A stretch of 64,000 nucleotides of DNA from Deltaproteobacteria bacterium (GTDB taxonomy: Bacteria > Desulfobacterota > Desulfuromonadia > Geobacterales > DSM-12255), in the NCBI GenBank assembly GCA_021849045.1, contig JAJZTK010000001.1, positions 1 to 64,000 of the forward strand, in the 5' to 3' direction. A program made the translations under genes and the position numbers. The notes beneath the pieces were generated by a model. It did not search any database and was not told where the DNA came from. It saw only the letters and a program-made list of their open reading frames with translations. Shown here piece by piece: positions 59,209 through 64,000 of the stretch. Each line of letters starts with the position of its first letter. Position 1 is the first letter of the stretch.

Positions 59209-59439
59209 TTACCGCATATCCTCTTCCGAAAAGACTTCCCGCATCATGGCCAGCGTCTGCTGCGCCTCGTCCTCGTCCAGTCTGGCAATGGCGAAGCCGG
59301 CGTGCACGATGACAAAATCTCCCACCCGCACCTCGTCGGCCATGAGCATGAGGCTCGCTTGGCGTCTGACGCCGTCGATCTCAGCAACTGCATCGCTCCC
59401 GTCGATGCTGACTACCTGCATCGGTACCCCTACGCACAT
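59209..59439 (-). CDS. hypC: Hydrogenase maturation chaperone HypC
   Basis: The 76-aa chaperone starts MCVGVPMQVVSIDG; Cys2 binds the iron unit and the hydrogenase large subunit precursor. The GDFVIVHAGFAIARLDEDEAQ segment is typical. ATG at 59439 follows AAGGAGT. Its start overlaps the hypF stop by 10 nt, so translation is coupled. Confidence 0.95.
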   Translation of the reverse strand: MCVGVPMQVVSIDGSDAVAEIDGVRRQASLMLMADEVRVGDFVIVHAGFAIARLDEDEAQQTLAMMREVFSEEDMR

Positions 59440-61727
59440 AGATGACTCCTTCCCGCTATGACTGCCTGTCCCAGGGCCAGCCCCCCGTCGTTGGGGGGAA
59501 CCAGCCGGTGGGTGAAAACCGTGAATCCGTCCTGTTCCAGTGCTGTTGCCACCCATTCGGTGAGGAGACGATTCTGGAAAACCCCGCCCGAGAGAGCGAT
59601 CCTAGCGCAGCCATGCTCCTTGCGGATCGCCCGGCAGATGGCCGCCACGCCGAGCGCCAGGGAATGGTGAAAGGTTGCGGCAATGTCCGTTCGTGGCACC
59701 TCGGCCAGCAGTTCAGCCACAATGGCGGAGATCAGTGGCCGCAGATCCAACTGGAGTCCCGCAGTGCCCGGTATGATGGCAAAGGGGTAGGGCGGCCGCA
59801 CAGTTCCCTGCTCGGCGGCCCCTTCCAGTTCGATGGCTGCCTGGCCTTCGTAGCTGACAAGGCTAGCCAGCCCCACAAGCGCGGCAACAGCATCGAACAG
59901 GCGGCCGCAGCTGCTGGTGAGCGGTGAATTCACCTGCCGCTCCAGCATCTGCAGGAACAGCTTCCGCTCCTGGTTGCCCAGGTGCCGGAAACAGCCCAGG
60001 GGGAGATCGAAAAGCCGTGTCCCATATCCTTCCCAGAGCCAGGCAATGGCCATCCGGAAAGGCTCTCTGGCAGCAGCGTCCCCGCCCGGCATTGCTACCG
60101 GCCTGAAATGCCCGACCCTCCTGAACGATCGATAGTCTCCCAAGAGGAATTCCCCGCCCCAGGCGGTGCCGTCCAGTCCGTATCCCATGCCATCGAAGAT
60201 CACCCCCAGCACCTCACCTTCCAGTCGGTGCTCGGCCATACAGGATGCCAGGTGGGCGTGATGATGCTGAACCACCACCTTGGGCAGGTCGGCGATCCCG
60301 GCAGCATGGAGGGTGGAGTGGTAGTCGGGATGGAGATCGTGGGCTACTACTGCCGGCTCGATTGCCAGCAGCCGTTGCAGGTGGGTGATGATTTCCGCCT
60401 GGGCCGCGAAGGTGGTCGCGTTCTTCAGATCCCCCGCGTGCTGGGTCAGGAAGGCACGGTCATTGCGGGTCAGGCAGGCGGCGCTCTTCAACTCCCCACC
60501 CACGGCAAGCACGGAGCGCTGGGCCGACGGCAGCTGCACCCCGCGCGGGACATAGCCCCGCGAGCGCCGCAGGAATAGCGGGGCGCCGCGGAAGACCCGG
60601 ATGACCGCATCGTCCTCCCGGGTATGGATGGCCCGGTCATGGGTCAAAAACCCGTCAACGATCCCCCCCAGCGTCGCCAGAGCCTCTTCGTCCCGGTATT
60701 GAATCGGCTCGTCGGAAACGTTACCGCTGGTCATAACCAGGGCAGCAAAGGTGTCCTTGAGCAACAAGTGGTGAAGCGGCGTTGCCGGCAGCATCACCCC
60801 GTAATAACCATTGGCCGGCGCCACCAGCGGGGCAATGGGATCTTTCCCAGCCCCGGCCCCCGAGCACCAAGCCCGCTTCTTCAACAACACTATCGGTCGC
60901 TCAGGGCCGGTCAAAAGCCGTTTCTCCAGTGCGGTCGGCTCCGCAAACCCGTTGATTCGTTCCAGATCAGCGGCCATGACCGCAAAGGGCTTTTCGTCCC
61001 GCAGCTTGCGCCGGCGGAGTTCGGCCACGGCAGCGGCATTGCCGGCATCCACGGCCAGGTGGTAACCGCCGGTCCCCTTTATCGCCAGTATCTGCCCCTC
61101 CCGAAGGAGGCCGACTGCTTGTGAGAGCGGATCGCCGGCAATCTCCCTGCCTTGCCGGTCCAATAGCCGCAGACGCGGGCCGCAGGCCGGACAGGCGTTG
61201 GGCTGGGCGTGGAACCTGCGGTCGGCTGGGTTCTCATATTCCCGCTGGCATGCCGTGCACATGACAAACGGAGCCATGGTGGTGGAGGGGCGGTCATACG
61301 GGACGGCGGTGATGATGGAGTAGCGTGGGCCGCAGTTGGTGCAGTTGATGAACGGGTAACGGTAACGCCGGTCGGTCGGGTCGAAGAGCTCCCGCAGGCA
61401 GTCGGAACAGACGTCGGCATCCGGGGCAACTTGAGCAGCCGCCAAACCCGCGCCGCTTTCGACGATGGCGAACTGCCGCTCCCCGCAAGGGGAGAGCTCC
61501 CTGGAGTGCTGGGCGGTTATGACCGCCAGGGGAGGGGCCTCCCGTTCCAGCACGGCACAAAAATCCCGAAGTGATTCCTGCGGTCCCTCGACTTCGATCA
61601 GGACCCCTTGAGGTGTATTCCTCACCCAGCCGGCCAACTGCCGGGTTGTGGCAAGACGGTACACATAGGGGCGAAAACCAACCCCTTGGACGATCCCTTC
61701 GATCTCGATGCGCAGTCGCTTGATCAT
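59430..61727 (-). CDS. hypF: Carbamoyltransferase HypF
   Basis: The 765-aa protein makes the cyanide ligand precursor from carbamoyl phosphate with HypE. Domains in order: acylphosphatase (GIVQGVGFRPYVYRLA, residues 12-27), two zinc fingers (CSDCLRELFDPTDRRYR, CTNCGPR, CTACQREY, CPACGPR), a YrdC-like domain and a C-terminal Kae1-like domain (HHHAHLASCMAEH; ALSGGVFQNRLL). Full length. It is 37 nt downstream of hypB. Confidence 0.96.
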   Translation of the reverse strand: MIKRLRIEIEGIVQGVGFRPYVYRLATTRQLAGWVRNTPQGVLIEVEGPQESLRDFCAVLEREAPPLAVITAQHSRELSPCGERQFAIVESGAGLAAAQVAPDADVCSDCLRELFDPTDRRYRYPFINCTNCGPRYSIITAVPYDRPSTTMAPFVMCTACQREYENPADRRFHAQPNACPACGPRLRLLDRQGREIAGDPLSQAVGLLREGQILAIKGTGGYHLAVDAGNAAAVAELRRRKLRDEKPFAVMAADLERINGFAEPTALEKRLLTGPERPIVLLKKRAWCSGAGAGKDPIAPLVAPANGYYGVMLPATPLHHLLLKDTFAALVMTSGNVSDEPIQYRDEEALATLGGIVDGFLTHDRAIHTREDDAVIRVFRGAPLFLRRSRGYVPRGVQLPSAQRSVLAVGGELKSAACLTRNDRAFLTQHAGDLKNATTFAAQAEIITHLQRLLAIEPAVVAHDLHPDYHSTLHAAGIADLPKVVVQHHHAHLASCMAEHRLEGEVLGVIFDGMGYGLDGTAWGGEFLLGDYRSFRRVGHFRPVAMPGGDAAAREPFRMAIAWLWEGYGTRLFDLPLGCFRHLGNQERKLFLQMLERQVNSPLTSSCGRLFDAVAALVGLASLVSYEGQAAIELEGAAEQGTVRPPYPFAIIPGTAGLQLDLRPLISAIVAELLAEVPRTDIAATFHHSLALGVAAICRAIRKEHGCARIALSGGVFQNRLLTEWVATALEQDGFTVFTHRLVPPNDGGLALGQAVIAGRSHLCA

Positions 61728-61764
61728 CTGTAACCCGGGTAAAGGGAGAGATATGAGAACGAAA

Positions 61765-62562
61765 TCAGCGGTTCGTTACCGCTCCCGTTACCTTTTCTAT
61801 TACTTCAACCCGTCTCTCCCCGAGCCATCCGTACCACGCGTCCATGCCGGCGCCGGTCCGGCTGGAGAGCTGGAAGATCCTGATGCCGGGGCTCACCCGC
61901 CGGGCGAACTCACAGCAGCGCTCCACATCGAAATCCAGGTGGGGGAGCAGATCGACCTTGTTGAGCAGCATCACGTCGGCGGCATGAAACATCTGGGGAT
62001 ATTTGAGCGGCTTGTCCTCCCCTTCGGTGACCGAAAGGACCACCACCTTGTGGTGTTCGCCCAGATCGAAAGCGGCCGGACAGACCAGGTTCCCCACGTT
62101 CTCGATGAACAGCATCTCCAGTGCGTCCAACGGCAGATCTTCGACCGCATGGGCCACCATATGGGCATCCAGGTGACAGCCGGCGCCGGTGTTGATCTGC
62201 TTCACCGGCACGCCGGTGGCCGCGATGCGGCGGGCGTCGTTGTCGGTCTGTTGATCCCCTTCGATAACCGCGCACCGGCTCGTGCCCGACAGATCGGTCA
62301 GGGTCCGCTCCAGGAGGGTGGTTTTGCCGGAGCCGGGCGAACTGACCAGGTTCAGCACGAACAGCCCCTTTTCGCGGAAAAGGTGCCGGTTGCCGGCTGC
62401 CAGCCGGTTGTTCCGGGCCAGGATATCGGTCTCGACGGCGATTGTTTCCCTGCCTTGGGTAGCTGGCTCACCATGGTGATGATCCCTTTTGTCGTGCCCA
62501 TCACCATGATGGTGGTGCCCATGATCGTGATCGTGTGACGTACAGCCGCAGGTGGTACACAT
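61765..62562 (-). CDS. hypB: Nickel-insertion GTPase HypB
   Basis: The 265-aa protein has an N-terminal MCTTCGC motif and a His-rich stretch ([21 protein letters not shown]), both nickel-binding features. A G domain follows ([10 protein letters not shown], about residues 74-83; [20 protein letters not shown]). It delivers nickel to the hydrogenase large subunit with HypA. It starts 2 nt after the hypA stop. Confidence 0.96.
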   Translation of the reverse strand: MCTTCGCTSHDHDHGHHHHGDGHDKRDHHHGEPATQGRETIAVETDILARNNRLAAGNRHLFREKGLFVLNLVSSPGSGKTTLLERTLTDLSGTSRCAVIEGDQQTDNDARRIAATGVPVKQINTGAGCHLDAHMVAHAVEDLPLDALEMLFIENVGNLVCPAAFDLGEHHKVVVLSVTEGEDKPLKYPQMFHAADVMLLNKVDLLPHLDFDVERCCEFARRVSPGIRIFQLSSRTGAGMDAWYGWLGERRVEVIEKVTGAVTNR

Positions 62563-62564
62563 GG

Positions 62565-62897
62565 CTAGTCAACCTCCAGTTCTTTAACCCGTAGTTCTTC
62601 GCCGCCCAGCAGGGAAAGACCGTAGCTGCCGCAGGCCGGGCACGGGTCGTAGTAAGCATGTACCGGAACCTCGGCCTGGCAGTCCGTGCAGAGTGCCCGG
62701 CCCGGTATCCGGTCGATGGTGAGCAGCGCCCCTTCCAGCAAGGTATCCCTGGTGCAGGCCTGAAAGCAAAATTCAACCGCATCCGGCACCACACCGGAAA
62801 GCTCGCCGATCTCCAGCGTGACCGAGCGGACCCGCCGGCCGGCAGCATGCTCACTGCAGATCTCCACGATACTCTGGGTGATGGACATCTCGTGCAT
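62565..62897 (-). CDS. hypA: Nickel metallochaperone HypA
   Basis: The 110-aa protein starts [14 protein letters not shown], with His2 as nickel ligand, and has a zinc site CTDCQ ... CPACG. Together with HypB it inserts nickel. ATG at 62897 was chosen because the MHEMS start is invariant in the family and AAAGGGAC precedes it; longer frames upstream overlap the divergent kinase region. It is the first gene of the hypABFCD operon. Confidence 0.95.
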   Translation of the reverse strand: MHEMSITQSIVEICSEHAAGRRVRSVTLEIGELSGVVPDAVEFCFQACTRDTLLEGALLTIDRIPGRALCTDCQAEVPVHAYYDPCPACGSYGLSLLGGEELRVKELEVD

Positions 62898-62971
62898 GGC
62901 GTCCCTTTCCGATGGGAGAAATACTAGCATAAAATGAGCCGTATATATGAAGTTTTCGCCGCGTATCCCGC

Positions 62972-63000
62972 TTGTCTGCCTGCCGGGGGTGGTGTATACT
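62972..63000 (+). promoter_or_regulatory. Promoter of the sensor kinase gene
   Basis: TTGTCT (62972-62977), 17-nt spacer, TATACT (62995-63000), 50 nt before the kinase ATG. Confidence 0.6.
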
Positions 63001-63049
63001 TTCGCCGCCATGCGCCATTGTCTGCGGCGCAGCCCCAAGGACTGATCCA

Positions 63050-64000
63050 ATGAAACTGACCGCCAAACTGGTGATCATCATGCTCACGCTGCTGATCATC
63101 GCCGTTTTCATCCTCTTCACCCTGAACCAGCTCAGCCAGAACGACCTGGTCCAGGAGATCCAGGAAAGCTCCACCGAGGTCTCCAAGGCGATCCAGATGA
63201 GTGTGGAGGACCTGACCTCCGCGGACGACACCCAGACCTCCCGCCTGACCGAATACATGAAGCAGGCGCGGACCAAAGGGATCAACGAGATCAACATCAT
63301 CAACAACGAAGGGGAGATCATCGATTCCTCCGACCCGGCCAAGGTCGGGAAAAAACGTGACGTGCACAAGATGGAGAAGGGGCTGAAAGCCACTCCCGGG
63401 CGCCGGTCGACCACCACCACCGGCAGTTCCCTTAAACCGTATAACCTTACCGTGCCGATCATTGTCGGCGACGAACAGCTGGGCTTCATCCAGATCAACC
63501 TGCTCCTGGACAACATCCGCGACATCCAGCACGCCAACTTTCTGCGTCGCCTGCTTGGCACCATCATGGTATTCCTCTTTGGGATCACCCTGAGCCTTTT
63601 CCTGGCCAGGCGCTACACCAACCCGATCCACCGTCTGGTGGACGGGGTCAAAAAGGTGGCGGCCGGCGACCTGACCGTCATCTTCCCGGTGCAGGGGACC
63701 GACGAAATCGGGGAGTTGGCCCGCAGCTGCAACGAGATGGTCGAGCAGCTCAGGGAGAGGCAAACCCTGGAGCAGCGGCTGAACGAGGCCGAACACCTCT
63801 CCAAGGTGGGGCAGCTGGCGTCGGGCATTGCCCACGAGATCAGGAATCCCCTCAACTACATCAGCCTGGCCATCGATCATCTGAAGGAGGAGTTCCGTAC
63901 CGACTGCCCGGAGCGGAGCCGGGAACTGGCGGCCATTGCCGATAACATCAAGGAAGAGGTCCGCAAGGCCAACTACATGGTGCTCAACTTCATGAACTAC
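63050..64000 (+). CDS. Membrane sensor histidine kinase, 5' part
   Basis: The first 317 codons are in the window; the catalytic ATPase part lies beyond its end. Visible are an N-terminal membrane helix (about residues 5-27), a periplasmic sensing region with EINIINNEGEIIDSSDP and YNLTVPIIVGDEQLGFIQINL (a PAS/Cache-like fold), a second helix (about 168-186), a HAMP domain (ARRYTNPIHRLVDGVKKVAAGD) and a HisKA domain with the phosphorylatable His in GIAHEIRNPLNYI. AAGGA lies 8 nt before the ATG. No partner regulator is in the window. It is divergent from the hyp operon, which does not by itself indicate a link. Confidence 0.93.
   Translation, partial: MKLTAKLVIIMLTLLIIAVFILFTLNQLSQNDLVQEIQESSTEVSKAIQMSVEDLTSADDTQTSRLTEYMKQARTKGINEINIINNEGEIIDSSDPAKVGKKRDVHKMEKGLKATPGRRSTTTTGSSLKPYNLTVPIIVGDEQLGFIQINLLLDNIRDIQHANFLRRLLGTIMVFLFGITLSLFLARRYTNPIHRLVDGVKKVAAGDLTVIFPVQGTDEIGELARSCNEMVEQLRERQTLEQRLNEAEHLSKVGQLASGIAHEIRNPLNYISLAIDHLKEEFRTDCPERSRELAAIADNIKEEVRKANYMVLNFMNY

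Overview
The window is a GC-rich bacterial chromosome segment, most like Geobacter and its relatives (Desulfuromonadia). Supporting signs are the clustered haem operon (hemB, cobA/hemD, hemC, hemA, a CcsB-type cytochrome c assembly gene), a hydrogenase-4/complex-I-like 'energy-converting hydrogenase related' (Ehr) cluster, futalosine-pathway menaquinone genes, and a hypABFCD hydrogenase maturation cluster. No rRNA, tRNA or CRISPR was seen. All assignments come from reading the sequence; no database was searched.

Layout. 1-2.7 kb: tail of a thiolase, 3-hydroxybutyrate dehydrogenase, a membrane diguanylate cyclase and a DUF1653 protein. 2.8-11 kb (minus): an Ehr-type complex whose large subunit lacks the Cys ligands of a [NiFe] site, with an IclR regulator inside the operon. 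11.1-14.4 kb (plus, divergent): a MazF-like toxin-antitoxin pair, an EIIA-Ntr-like protein with an added HTH domain, and a second NuoL/HyfB paralogue. A 26-bp palindrome and overlapping promoters separate the two arms. 14.5-21.2 kb (minus): the haem/sirohaem operon. 21.3-27 kb: thioredoxin, a TlpA-like protein, small unknown genes, a DUF2284 protein, leucyl aminopeptidase and an HtrA/DegP protease.

27.1-34.3 kb (minus) is a type I restriction-modification island (hsdR, hsdM, a DUF1016/YhcG nuclease, hsdS) with a decayed Bro-N gene beside it. 34.4-40.9 kb holds a response regulator, a PpsR-type regulatory kinase, an M20 amidohydrolase, prmA-rsmE, a zinc-ribbon protein and RNase D.

40.9-54.6 kb is the most striking region. 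It is a menaquinone operon (ubiA/mqnP, ubiX ... mqnE, lysE-like, mqnC) split between ubiX and mqnE by a five-gene, roughly 9.3-kb cassette that looks like defence: a PLD-nuclease/SNF2 helicase, a large N6-adenine methylase, a DUF559 endonuclease-like protein, an AAA ATPase and a DUF4276/TOPRIM-like protein. Nearly all neighbours overlap by 4 nt (ATGA/GTGA), so mqnE appears translationally coupled to the last cassette gene. Four copies of a GC-rich palindromic repeat family lie in the cassette; two are inserted in frame inside the helicase and methylase, and two build the ends of the DUF559 gene.

54.9-64 kb: a class A penicillin-binding protein, an HU protein, a nested-palindrome repeat, hypD-hypC-hypF-hypB-hypA (minus, no hypE beside them), and the 5' part of a divergent sensor histidine kinase that runs off the window.
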